Of a stretch of 64,000 nt of DNA, positions 55,516 to 64,000 are shown piece by piece. This stretch comes from Siphonodentalium dalli (lineage: Eukaryota > Mollusca > Scaphopoda > Gadilida > Siphonodentaliidae). The position numbers were made by a program, and so were the translations under genes. The stretch spans positions 192,874,816 through 192,938,815 of the forward strand of contig CP136066.1 of NCBI GenBank assembly GCA_032622095.1, written 5' to 3'. Each line of letters begins with the position of its first letter. Position 1 is the stretch's first letter. The notes beneath the pieces were generated by a model. That model had not been told where the DNA came from and searched no databases. It worked only from the letters and a program-made list of their open reading frames with translations.

Positions 55516-55930
55516 GCCTGAGTTTAGTGTGCCTGTCATTTGCAGCATGAGGTCTCCAGAGGGTGAATTTAGTGACGCTATGCCGCACAGTGGGCTAGCA
55601 TCAATAAATTCACCTTCTTGGGACCTCATTCTGCACAGCCTCATCTGCTATGGAACACATAGACTCAGAATGAAGTTCCCAAATGGTGAATATTGTGATG
55701 TACACCCATTGAGAACCTCAATTATGCATTGTGTTGTCTGCGAGAAACTAAAATTTAAAAGAAATAGAATCTAAGTTTCTATAGAAATTTGATAATAAAG
55801 AAACTTTCCAGAGGAGATGAGGCCAAAGCAGAATGAGGTCCCCAGAGGGTGAATTTAGTGATGCTAGCCTGCTATGCGGGACAGCGTCACTAAATTCACC
55901 CTCTGGGGACCTCATTCTGCAAATGTTAGA
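55516..55930. repeat. Two family A foldbacks
   Basis: 55,540-55,642 and 55,824-55,920, the second near perfect. A linker lies between them with a further half-arm (GAATGAAGTTCCCAAATGG) and the tail CCTCAATTATGCATTGTGTT, which is also the first feature of the window at base 1. Confidence 0.8.
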
Positions 55931-56182
55931 CACCTTATTCTGTGGCGTGGCTGTAGTAGCTGTCTCAACTGTCAACTTCCAATAATGATGATGGTACAAA
56001 TACCACAGGCCCCTGGGGAAATATACCAGACATTGGTCCCTGCCAATATATACTATACCATTAGTATATCTGATATTTTCCCTCAGGGGCCCTGTGACAA
56101 ACTAGTACTTGATGATTTTTTTGTACATGTGTGTACATTGTTAATGTAATTAACATTTTTACTTGGATACTGTCACTCTTGT
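55931..56182. repeat. Short inverted repeat around ATACCAGACATTGG
   Basis: CAGGCCCCTGGGGAAATATACC and the inverted GATATTTTCCCTCAGGGGCCCTG lie about 80 bp apart, so a small foldback element of about 120 bp is likely (about 56,008-56,096). No coding signal. Confidence 0.55.
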
Positions 56183-56453
56183 GTAACCCTTCCATGTCTG
56201 GAGCTTCCTGAAATTTTGTGAAAACCCGTGTCAATGCATTCTCTTTATATATATGTGGGTATCCCATAGGGAGCCTCACATATATAAGAGAATGCATTGG
56301 CCTAACAATATTTACCTTCACCTTGCAAGCCAGTGCATTCTCTTATACATGGGAGGTTTCCAATAGGAGACCTGCATTTTTTCATGTAAGAAAATGCACT
56401 GGAATATAATTCTTAATGCTGCACCAGCGCGGCTCCCGTCATGAAAGGGTTAA
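56183..56453. mobile_element. TTAA-type foldback with two hairpins
   Basis: Starts GTAACCCTTCCATGTCTGGA and ends CCCGTCATGAAAGGGTTAA. Same layout as 15,606-15,873. Its right TTAA is also the left TTAA of the next element. Confidence 0.8.
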
Positions 56454-56886
56454 GGGGGAGGTCCAGGAAGTGACCAGTTTTGTCAAAACCAGTTTTGAAT
56501 GGGGATTTCCATGGAAATCTGCAGAGCAAAAGTTACAGAGATGCACATACTTCTGAGTGTGACTTGATGTGGTATTGAAAACAACAGGTGTTTGTCTGGC
56601 GGGTTCACTTGGAACTTTTTCCATTATAATGTTGGTGTATTTATTTTTGAATTTTATATTGATTTTTCAAATGTAGGTCAAGTGATGTAATTCTAGAAAA
56701 AACATTCTCAGAAATATATTTATTGCAAATTTTTATAATTTACCAAGCAGACCCGCCAGATAAATACCTGTTATTTCCAATACCACATCAAGTCACACTC
56801 AGAAGTATGTGCAACTCTGTAATTTTTGCTCTGCAGATTTGCATGGAAATCCCCATTCAAAATTGTTCAATTGACCTCCCCCTTAA
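56450..56886. mobile_element. 437-bp TTAA element abutting the stop codon of the minus-strand gene
   Basis: The left end TTAAGGGGGAGGTCCAGGAA and the right end CAATTGACCTCCCCCTTAA are inverted. The arms run for about 150 bp (GGGGATTTCCATGGAAATCT against GCATGGAAATCCCCATTC, and ACATCAAGTCACACTCAGAA against its inverse). TTAA stands at both ends. Inside, on the minus strand, are AATAAA motifs at 56,719-56,724 and 56,640-56,645. The right TTAA (56,883-56,886) contains the TAA stop codon of the gene that follows. Confidence 0.85.
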
Positions 56887-58262
56887 CTCTTTGGTAATAT
56901 CGGATGACCAGGCCTTATATGCATTAACTGATATCCTGGATTGCTTTTGCTGACAAGTGCTGGTGGAACTCCTTTAGGAGCTAGCTTAATGAAATTCTTC
57001 AGAGTTGTTTCAACACCAGATTCATAGTTTGTTGTTCGTTCATTTTGTACGGGTTTGGAAGCTGAGTTGGGGAGTCGACCTGATATAGGTTTACTAGCAG
57101 GTCGATTTATGGAGCCCATTCTTATTACCCTAGGTAAGTCAATCGTTGGAGGATCTGAACCATCATTTTTATGCGAGGCCGCAAACCTGTCTTTCAAATT
57201 CTGGCCGAGTTTGTTGATGACATTAACACCATTGTACATTCGATCTATCAATGCAATACATGGCGTACACGCACCTTGTCCTTGTTGAAAGAAGTCCCTA
57301 TCCACTCCTAATAGTTCAGGAATTTCTAATCTGTTGTAAATTGCTATGGTCTCAGTCCGTAATATCCGTTTTCTTTTTACACGACTCTCCAATTTACCCT
57401 TACCATTGATGAAGTTTCCTGATAAGCTATAACCACATATGCGGCAGCTATCATTTTCCCATGTTTTACATTTGGGATTGCCACTAGGGCTGCTTGATGC
57501 TGATATACTCTGTGAGTGATTGTCATAAACCTTTCCCTGTGGTGACAATTCACAATTATTGTCTTTAACATATTTGCTTGACACTAAGTTATCATCAACT
57601 TTTTTTTTCTGCAAATGGGTTTCAGAATTTGATGGCAGCAATTCACTATCACCACAATTAACCTGATGGATTGACAGAAAGTTATCAACTTTTTGGTTCT
57701 GTAAAGTGGTTTCACAATCTTTAGGCATTATGAAGTTCTCTGCACAAGAATTCTCTATAGACCGTCTGCAGGTTGATTCATCAGGAATTGCATGAGAAAT
57801 TTCATCCATGTCCTCCTTCGCCATCTCATCAACTGCCTCATGCTTCATTGATGGAAGGTCACTATTTGGAACGAACGTTCTGAGAATGTTACTCTTGCAG
57901 TCAGTTGAATCTCTCTCAGATGTTATTGTGAATACCTCTACTTCATCACATTTCGATACCCCTGCATCACCACATTCCAATACATCTGCATCACCACATC
58001 CCGATACATCCACACCATCACATTCCGGTCTAATAGTGTCTAACCTGCCATCATCACATTCATCCTCATTCTGAGTTAGGTGATTTTGAGTAAAGTGGGC
58101 TTCCATATGAAGAATCAGTGGAGAACACTCTCTAAATTTGAGAGAACAAACACCACATATAAATATATCTGAATCAACTGATAATCCAGACTGATTTTCC
58201 TTGGCACTGTCTGTTTTTTCATCCATGACACTCGATGCGCCATTCATATTAAAGCTGTGAAG
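56883..58262 (-). CDS. C2H2 / CxxC-CxxC zinc-finger protein, main exon
   Basis: A 459-codon exon ending GHPILPKS and TAA. The right boundary is a possible acceptor (GGTGCAG) in phase 0. Alternatively translation starts at the ATG of NMNGASSV (58,247). Near the N-terminus is one C2H2 finger (FICGVCSLKF ... LILHMEAHF: CxxC and H-x3-H). An acidic, Ser/Thr/Cys-Asp repeat region follows (SGCGDADVLECGDAGVSKCD). In the C-terminal half is a CRIC ... CTPC pair about 58 residues apart with a basic stretch (RVKRKRILRTE) between and a helix after it (IALIDRMYNGVNVINKLGQ). That layout recalls ZAD-type treble-clef modules that precede C2H2 fingers in some insect proteins, but here the module comes after a single finger. 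I do not recognise the protein. Likely nuclear. The frame has no breaks, so it appears functional. Confidence 0.7.
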   Translation of the reverse strand, partial: LHSFNMNGASSVMDEKTDSAKENQSGLSVDSDIFICGVCSLKFRECSPLILHMEAHFTQNHLTQNEDECDDGRLDTIRPECDGVDVSGCGDADVLECGDAGVSKCDEVEVFTITSERDSTDCKSNILRTFVPNSDLPSMKHEAVDEMAKEDMDEISHAIPDESTCRRSIENSCAENFIMPKDCETTLQNQKVDNFLSIHQVNCGDSELLPSNSETHLQKKKVDDNLVSSKYVKDNNCELSPQGKVYDNHSQSISASSSPSGNPKCKTWENDSCRICGYSLSGNFINGKGKLESRVKRKRILRTETIAIYNRLEIPELLGVDRDFFQQGQGACTPCIALIDRMYNGVNVINKLGQNLKDRFAASHKNDGSDPPTIDLPRVIRMGSINRPASKPISGRLPNSASKPVQNERTTNYESGVETTLKNFIKLAPKGVPPALVSKSNPGYQLMHIRPGHPILPKS

Positions 58263-58920
58263 CTGCACCAGTCTTTGAGGAAGTCAGGTACATGTTTCAT
58301 CTTGTTTCAAAAAGCTTCTCAAATGATCAATTGAAGCCCTGTGAAAAAAGTGTTAAATTTATATTATGAGTCTTACTATGATTATAAAATGTTTTCGCAC
58401 TTAATTCAAAATGAACACTGCAACTTAATCAGTTACTTCTGTATGGGAGGCCATTTTCACATTTATTCCTCATTTGCGCTTCTGCCAGTACAAATCATAG
58501 TGTATTTGTGCTCTGCAGTAAAATGAGTTGTACTTGAATGCACGCTACAAGTTTGAATTGTTCAGGGAAATATAATAAAAGGGATTATATCACCTCGTTG
58601 CATTCCATTCTATGTGACCATGTTTTCGCCACATGGTGTCAAAGGGGATTACATCACATCGAAGCATTCCATTTGCTTATCGCACACTATCATGGCTTTT
58701 CGCAAATATGTCGATAGGGTTCGTTAAAGGGGAATTTAAGACACAGGAAATATAGTGTTACATCGGTGTTAGAAAAATAAACTTATTAGAAAACTCCCAT
58801 CACCATTTACCCGGGCTTTGGACCGGCTCATAAATAATTTGATGAAGCTGGTTTAAAGTTTTTTTTTTCTTGGTTGGGGCGATGTCGCTGAACTCAGTCG
58901 TAATCGGATGGTGTATACAC
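58263..58920. other. Possible intron of the minus-strand zinc-finger gene
   Basis: If exons 58,921-59,067 and 56,883-58,262 join, this is a 658-bp intron with GT (GTGTATACAC) and AG (GGTGCAG) ends. It contains two similar 40-bp pieces (GGGATTATATCACCTCGTTG and GGGATTACATCACATCGAAG near 58,580 and 58,637). No other feature is seen. Confidence 0.35.
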
Positions 58921-59067
58921 CTGACGTTGTCGACGAACACGCATATCAGGAGGTTGCTGAATGTTGTCCATTGACAGCCTGGTGGATTCCATAATCGAAA
59001 GCTCAGTTGTAACATTGCATTGATTATTCACTTGCGAACACACATAACAGGGCTGTGTGACAGGCAT
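58921..59067 (-). CDS. Possible first coding exon of the minus-strand zinc-finger gene
   Basis: 49 codons beginning MPVTQPCYVCSQVNNQ and ending DMRVRRQRQ at a GT in phase 0, matching the phase of the putative acceptor at 58,262. The frame has a CxxC and a basic end. The donor (CAG|GTGTAT) is acceptable but not strong, and the ATG sits in a longer open stretch without domain support. If wrong, the gene starts at the internal ATG near 58,247. Confidence 0.35.
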
Positions 59068-59363
59068 ATTTGAAATTGAAATACAAATCTGTACCGGAAA
59101 AAAATAGCCATATATACGACACAAGGTATTAGACCAGATACGAACCCTCACACTGAGTTAGCCAATTAATCTACAGGCATAAACAATGTCTCGTCATAAT
59201 TATAATGGTTGTCGCGCCAGAGGGATTTCCACACAGAAGCAGTCAGCGATACAGATAAACATAGTCATATAGAGTTAAACGAGGTTTCCTTGACACCTGA
59301 TTATATGTTACTCAATTGAGTAAAGATGCCACTATCTAGTGCTGGCACCTATTATAGTATATT

Positions 59364-59371
59364 ATATATAG
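59364..59371. repeat. Candidate target-site duplication of the LINE fragment
   Basis: ATATATAG stands directly before the reverse-transcriptase fragment and again at 60,721-60,728 after an A-rich tail. The sequence is low in complexity, so chance is not excluded. Confidence 0.45.
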
Positions 59372-60720
59372 AGGATCATCAGGGATGAAGTGGTTAAGCA
59401 TATGGACTCCAATGACTTATTCAATAAAGAACAGCATGGGTTTCGAGCTAAAAGATCATGTGTAACACAGCTACTTGAAGTACAAGATGACTGGTTCAGA
59501 GCACTTGAGGATGAAAACAATATAGATGCAATATACCTTGACTTCAGGAAAGCCTTCAACACAGTGCCACATGGAAGGCTAATGAAAAAGCTATCATTCT
59601 ACGGAATTAAAGGAGAGGTTTACAGCTGGATTAAGGATTTTTTATCAGGAAGGAAGCAGGCAGTCAGAGTATCTGACAAATATTCATCGCAGAAAAAAGT
59701 AACTAGTGGCATCCCTCAAGGCTCAGTTCTAGGACCGATATTGTTTTTAATCTTCATCAATGACATCACCAATAATGTGAAGAGCAATGTCAAGATTTTT
59801 GCTGATGACACCAAACTGTATAGAAATGTCAATAACCAAGAAGATGCAGAAGATTTACAGCGAGACCTTGACCAGCTATCTGACTGGTCCGACAAATGGT
59901 TATTGAGATTTAACGCAGCAAAATGCAAAGTGATGCATATAGGGAAAAGCAACACGGGACAAAAGTACAACATCACAGAGAATGAGTCACATTATGAAAT
60001 AGAGGAAACCACGGAAGAAAAGGACATAGGAGTCATCTTTAACAACAACATGAAATTCTCAACACATATTGCAAAGAGCGTCCAAAGAGCTAATCAAAGA
60101 ATAGGCATAATAAACAGAACTTTCAGCTACATCGATGAAGAGATGCTTAAAATCCTATACAAATCTTTTGTTCGACCAGTATTAGAATACGGATCATCCA
60201 TTTGGAACCCACACTATAAGAAATACAAAACCATGATAGAAAGCGTACAGAGACGAGCAACGAGAATAGTCACAAGCTTGAGGGGCATGCAGTACGAAGA
60301 AAGGATAAGGAAACTAGGCATTCCAACACTAGAGTACAGGAGAGAACGATGTGACATGATCCAAATTTTCAAGATAATAGAAGGATATGATGAAGCTGAT
60401 CTACCAATGATAATGGATAAAGAGAGTCGAACAAGAGGGCACAGTAAAAAATTAAGAAAGGAACTATTCACTAGTACAAGGACAAGCAACAATTTTGTGG
60501 CGAGAAATATAAATTCATGGAACGGTCTAACGGATATATGCGTCTCGGCAAATACGATCAATGAATTTAAATCAATTCTTAATGACCAATGGAGAGACCA
60601 AGAAAATAAATTCCACTACGATTTCAATGACATGCGCAACACAAATTTGAATTCAAGGACTAACGTATTACCCACAACAAGCGAAAGCTTATAAGGCTCA
60701 AGAATACAGGTAAAAAAACA
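59372..60720 (+). mobile_element. 5'-truncated non-LTR retrotransposon (CR1/Jockey-like reverse transcriptase)
   Basis: The frame starts inside the reverse-transcriptase domain (IIRDEVVKHMDSNDLF) and runs without breaks to TAA at 60,694. Visible motifs in order: QHGFRAKRSC (finger), YLDFRKAFNTVPH (motif A; the catalytic Asp in LDF is kept, while the following AFD is AFN), SGIPQGSVLGPILFLIFIND (motif B), FADDTKLYR (motif C, both Asp kept), and NAAKCKVMHIG (motif D/E). The C-terminal NINSWNGLTD ... NEFKSILNDQW is the usual end of this clade. The endonuclease and ORF1 are missing. A short 3' tail ends GGTAAAAAAACA. The open frame suggests a recent insertion. Such an element could not move on its own. 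Confidence 0.9.
59390..60694 (+). CDS. Reverse transcriptase fragment (LINE)
   Basis: Coding part of the retrotransposon above, 434 codons from the first possible start. It lacks the start of the natural protein, so no native initiation codon is expected. Palm motifs A (LDF), B (QGSVLGP) and C (FADD) are present, so the catalytic core is complete apart from an Asp-to-Asn change next to motif A. Confidence 0.8.
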   Translation: MVKHMDSNDLFNKEQHGFRAKRSCVTQLLEVQDDWFRALEDENNIDAIYLDFRKAFNTVPHGRLMKKLSFYGIKGEVYSWIKDFLSGRKQAVRVSDKYSSQKKVTSGIPQGSVLGPILFLIFINDITNNVKSNVKIFADDTKLYRNVNNQEDAEDLQRDLDQLSDWSDKWLLRFNAAKCKVMHIGKSNTGQKYNITENESHYEIEETTEEKDIGVIFNNNMKFSTHIAKSVQRANQRIGIINRTFSYIDEEMLKILYKSFVRPVLEYGSSIWNPHYKKYKTMIESVQRRATRIVTSLRGMQYEERIRKLGIPTLEYRRERCDMIQIFKIIEGYDEADLPMIMDKESRTRGHSKKLRKELFTSTRTSNNFVARNINSWNGLTDICVSANTINEFKSILNDQWRDQENKFHYDFNDMRNTNLNSRTNVLPTTSESL

Positions 60721-60728
60721 ATATATAG

Positions 60729-61293
60729 ATCTATTATAAGATTTCATAATTGGTGACAACTTCATATTAACATTAACGATGAGACAATTGATGGATACAC
60801 ATAGATATAATGCTAAATGTTAATAGCTGGGCTGACTTCGTATGGGGCCGACTTCGTATGGGCCGACTTCGTGGTGGGGCCGACTTCTCCTGTAGGCTGT
60901 ATTCCAGGAAACCAGTAACAAATAATTTAACGCTCTTTATGTTTACCATATCCGGATCTAAACAAAAGCGTAATTAACTACTATGTGAATTTGGCCTCAC
61001 ATAGAATTCAGCTAGGATAGCTGAATACAGATTTTGCCAGACCTGGTGTAAAAATAAGGCCTCCAAATATGAAAACTTCAGGGTTATTTTTCTCGGAAAA
61101 TCATAATTATAATATATACAACCTTATAAATATCATGTGACTATCTCTTTATCATAATTAGACACAAGTCCAGATTTAATTGAAATCAATTGTGTGTAAT
61201 ATATTTATATAATTTATATACTTTACTGACTTTAAATATCGTGATTGGAACGTAAACAAAGCACCGATCGCGTTAGATATTTTTTCTGGTTTG
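60729..61293. repeat. GGGGCCGACTTCG short tandem repeat and flank
   Basis: GGGGCCGACTTCGTATG recurs three to four times at 60,833-60,890 and matches scattered copies in intron 1 (2,070-2,130 and 2,555-2,600), there partly inverted. The rest of the stretch is AT-rich without features. Confidence 0.55.
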
Positions 61294-61878
61294 TCAAAAT
61301 AGAGACCATTTGAGGGCGATGTGGACACACACCTTGCTGGTGTGTGAATCAATCAAAATCCACGCCGACAAATAATATGTATGCGTAGCTATGCGTTTGT
61401 GGCCAGTGATACCTAAATTATATGCGTAGCTATGTTTTGAATATCGCCGATGAAGAATCACTAAATCGTCTGTGTTTGGTTGCGGTTCGAGAACATTGTA
61501 CACAGTCTTTTTATCCTTTCGTCGCTTCAAACAAAACTTGCCGCTATTTCTAACAACTTCTGTCATGCTTTCACGAATGAAGAAAGAGGTCTGACTCGAA
61601 GATTTCGACTCCCAGGCACCACAGTCATCCCACCACGAACTTTTCAATCCACGAATAGTCCTATCCACATTGTCAGAATTATCTACCTTAAAACCAACAT
61701 TCTCCTTCTTTCCAATCGGAATATTGGATAAAAGTTCTTCCGTGGAAGATAGAAAATCTATGATTTGAGCCACGCTCAAGAACTTACCAGTATGTAACAA
61801 CATACCACTGTCTACTAAAGGAACATTGTTTTCGGATAGTATGTCGTTGTCACTACACTGGTCAGTGACTGGGGCTGA
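61294..61878 (-). CDS. Unrecognised coding exon with a WWDDCG motif
   Basis: The minus-strand frame is open from about 61,878, just after a possible acceptor (TTTCTAG), to a stop at 61,294. It begins SAPVTDQCSDND, includes IDFLSSTEELLSNIPIGK and GLKSSWWDDCGAWESKSSSQ, then QTSFFIRESMTEVVRNSG, VLEPQPNTDD and ILHRRYSKHSYA. Spacing of aromatic, charged and Gly residues, and normal-looking codon use, argue for a real protein. I do not recognise the family and can name no function. The part after YAYNL (from about 61,420) may be intron: a GTATCA follows TTTAG there, and a 13-bp direct repeat (ATGCGTAGCTATG) brackets it. It could also come from a transposon. Upstream exons were not found. Confidence 0.5.
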   Translation of the reverse strand, partial: SAPVTDQCSDNDILSENNVPLVDSGMLLHTGKFLSVAQIIDFLSSTEELLSNIPIGKKENVGFKVDNSDNVDRTIRGLKSSWWDDCGAWESKSSSQTSFFIRESMTEVVRNSGKFCLKRRKDKKTVYNVLEPQPNTDDLVILHRRYSKHSYAYNLGITGHKRIATHTYYLSAWILIDSHTSKVCVHIALKWSLF

Positions 61879-62700
61879 CTAGAAAGTTCCCCTTTCGGAG
61901 ATGAAGTAACGGGACCTGGTGCAAATTCCGGAACATTTGAACTGGGATTGAAGAAGACACATCATTATCATGTGTTTACGCAGTGAAAACAAACAAATCT
62001 TCAAATGAGCTTCAAAGGAGAAACTGCCAGATATTTATGAAACTAGTCTAAGAATTTTCAGTTTTCTCGAGCCTCCGGCGAGAGAAAACTGAAAATTCGT
62101 GACGAGTTTCATAAATATCATATGAGAGAACACGAATTACATATTCTATTTATCATATGACACCTATAAATTGATTATGATGTCCAAAACGCACACAAAT
62201 CACTAAATAGCTATATGACATCGGTTAATGTGACGTCACTTCATTGCATCGGAAGCCCAATTACACCTGAGCCGTAATTTCGCTAAAATCCGGATTGAGA
62301 ATCCAAAGCCGATTACGGGGGGCGGAGCTAATTTCGGATTCTAGGTCAGATTTTGAAATCCACGTGGTCTCCGAAACTCTCCCCCAGCGTCAAACATGGC
62401 TCATGTATTTGACACAAGTATCATTTGTATCTTATATTTATAAAGTGCATGTTTGTTGTGAAAGTCATGCTGTTCTTCTATGTGTGTATACACGGCACAT
62501 AATTTGCTGCCAATCCGACTTAATCGCATCTTTTTTTCAAGTTAAAGTGTGTTTATTGATGATGGCAAGCATATCTAAACATGACAGCTCTAGGCCTCCT
62601 GAATCAAATTCCGAAGATGTTGTGAAGAACACACGGAACTTGTCAGTTGAACAGGGACGTGACGACAGGGGTTGATTGGGTGTCTCGACCCCCACCCCGA
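61879..62700. repeat. Foldback at 62,025-62,130 and flank
   Basis: GATATTTATGAAACTAGTC ... GAATTTTCAGTTTTCTCGAG and the inverted CGAGAGAAAACTGAAAATTC ... GAGTTTCATAAATATCATAT form a long hairpin around GCCTCCGG. A short frame at 62,555-62,676 (MASISKHDSS) is open, but nothing supports it as a gene. Confidence 0.6.
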
Positions 62701-64000
62701 ACTTTGGTACAATTTGCTAAGCTGTGCAGTCATTCATACGTGAGGAAAATCAGGATTATTTTGACTAACTGTTTCAAATAATGATACGTACAAGCCAACA
62801 AACGCAACAAACAAACCCGATTTTAAATAAATACATATACAAACTTATGACTAACTCGAGAGAGGGTGTGTCCAGTGATCTGTATATATGTTCAACTTGT
62901 TTTGGTAGTCATGTTGCTTTGCCATTACTAATTATTTATTTTTTCAGTGTAATGACATATGGGAGAGGGGGTACCCTTAAGTGAGTCAGTACTTGTCCCC
63001 CAATTCCTTTGTATGTATAAACAAATGTATGTGTTATATATCATGTGTTATCTAAATTTGACATATATTTGAAATAAATATATCTAAACTAAACTTTGGT
63101 ACATTCCAGCAGTCGGAAATTTCATGCATGACACAACATTAGTTGGACATTAATTTGACACCATATATAGGTTGGCATTGTTCTCATTGTTTGATTTTGT
63201 TCAACCAGTAAAAGTTGGTAATTTTCCAATCTTAGTGTTTGTCAGATTGGATATTTCCAAGGAGAGCAAATTGAATTCTGCGAACCTGTGAGATTGATGT
63301 TTGGTTCAATGGGGGGGGGGGGGTGCAGTTGGCCGGAAATTTGAGGAAACTTCTAGCCACGTCCCTAGAACATGTGTCTGTTGTCTATACAGAGACTATT
63401 GCGCAAAACGACTGCATTTAACGAAACAAAACATGTTAAAATTGCTATAACTTTAAGACTAGATGATAGTACATACGTGTATCTGATAATCCATCGATAC
63501 CATATAATCCTACTATTTCTTGAATAAGAAGAAACATTATAATAACGAACACAGCAGAAGACATATCCATGCAGGTTCATATGAATTCGGTCAATGGTGA
63601 CGTATCCGCCGAATTCGAAATCGACATGCGTTCGGGCGGTATTTTAAGGATGGAATTATGAAATGGACATATGAAAGTGACAATCAACAATGATTTGCCA
63701 TCAACCGAAGTGCTCCCCCAGCGTTACTGTCAATAGCGTTATTATTTGGCTAATTTCAGTAATATTCTCCCAGTTTACATTCAATAAAACAAATTTGTCT
63801 CCGCATTTAAAATTCTTTGATATAGATCGTTTATATTCTGCAATAATTTGTACACAAGAGACGGATTCTTATGTTTTATTGTGTTTTTAAACTCTGAGGT
63901 GGCGGAATCTCGGTTTGTTTACATTACGAACATTTGAGTCCGTAATCGGAATCCGAATCCAAATCGGATTACCACGAAATTAGGATTACGGTCTGTTCGT
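62701..64000. other. Right end of the window, no recognised gene
   Basis: AT-rich DNA with a G tract at 63,310-63,322. Several short frames, none with a recognisable domain. Near the very end GTAATCGGAATCCGAATCCA resembles AATCCGGATTGAGAATCC near 62,288, so a repeat may begin here and continue past the window. Confidence 0.35.

Noticed and set aside
59095-59170. A third tRNA-like SINE head (minus strand GGGTTCGTATCTGG)
   Set aside because: A B-box-like match exists but no A box at the right distance was convincing.
62555-62676. A small gene starting MASISKHDSSRPPESNSED
   Set aside because: It is open and has plausible codon use, but it is only about 40 codons, lacks a convincing donor, and has no family support. 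It could be a first exon of a gene beyond the window.
1-64000. CRISPR arrays, bacterial operons, phage or integron features
   Set aside because: The DNA is clearly animal nuclear sequence (spliceosomal introns, LINE, Helitron). The regularly spaced repeats are tandem minisatellites without unique spacers.

Overview
This is nuclear DNA from a multicellular animal. It is AT-rich, has long GT-AG introns, is very dense in small foldback (MITE-like) elements, and carries a CR1/Jockey-type LINE and a Helitron. The mix suggests a marine invertebrate, most likely a mollusc and perhaps a bivalve, but nothing in the sequence names the species.

The left two thirds (about 1,400-42,550, + strand) hold one gene, a complete relative of vertebrate ZNF318. 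Nine coding exons can be assembled: 1404-1709, 10073-10325, 11953-15194, 17652-17822, 27482-27581, 35173-35291, 36890-37904, 38224-41187 and 42114-42229. They total 8,286 nt, splice in frame at all eight junctions (phases 0,1,0,0,1,0,1,1), and encode about 2,761 residues. The domain order is: Met/Pro-rich N-terminus, Arg/Ser (RS) domain, long charged region with a seven-residue repeat, coiled coil, U1/matrin-type zinc finger 1, an RPW linker, zinc finger 2, a low-complexity region with five copies of a 63-residue repeat carrying AT-hook-like basic patches, and a short acidic C-terminus. This matches the vertebrate order. The product is expected to be nuclear and to act in RNA processing or transcription.

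The introns are crowded with transposable elements, several of which end within a few dozen bases of a splice site. Intron 1 has a 2-kb inverted-repeat element and a pair of near-identical 650-bp direct repeats. Intron 2 is almost wholly a 19-bp minisatellite. Intron 3 holds three foldback elements joined end to end through shared TTAA sites. Intron 4 holds a nested stack: a 213-bp palindromic TTAA element split exactly at an A/T dinucleotide by a 7.6-kb Helitron, which itself contains a 4.9-kb imperfect giant palindrome. Intron 5 carries many more foldbacks and a probable tRNA-derived SINE.

From about 42,550 to 56,450 there is no intact gene. This stretch holds foldback families, tandem arrays of a conserved ~165-bp repeat, a duplicated ~500-bp segment, an inverted-repeat element with another element nested in it, and two decayed C2H2 zinc-finger arrays facing each other. 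A minus-strand gene at 56,883-58,262 (possible first exon 58,921-59,067) encodes a C2H2 finger plus a CxxC...CxxC module. Its stop codon coincides with the TTAA site of a 437-bp inverted-repeat element that also carries its best poly(A) signal. A 5'-truncated LINE reverse-transcriptase fragment lies at 59,372-60,720. An unrecognised minus-strand coding exon lies near 61,294-61,878. The last 2 kb show no recognisable gene.
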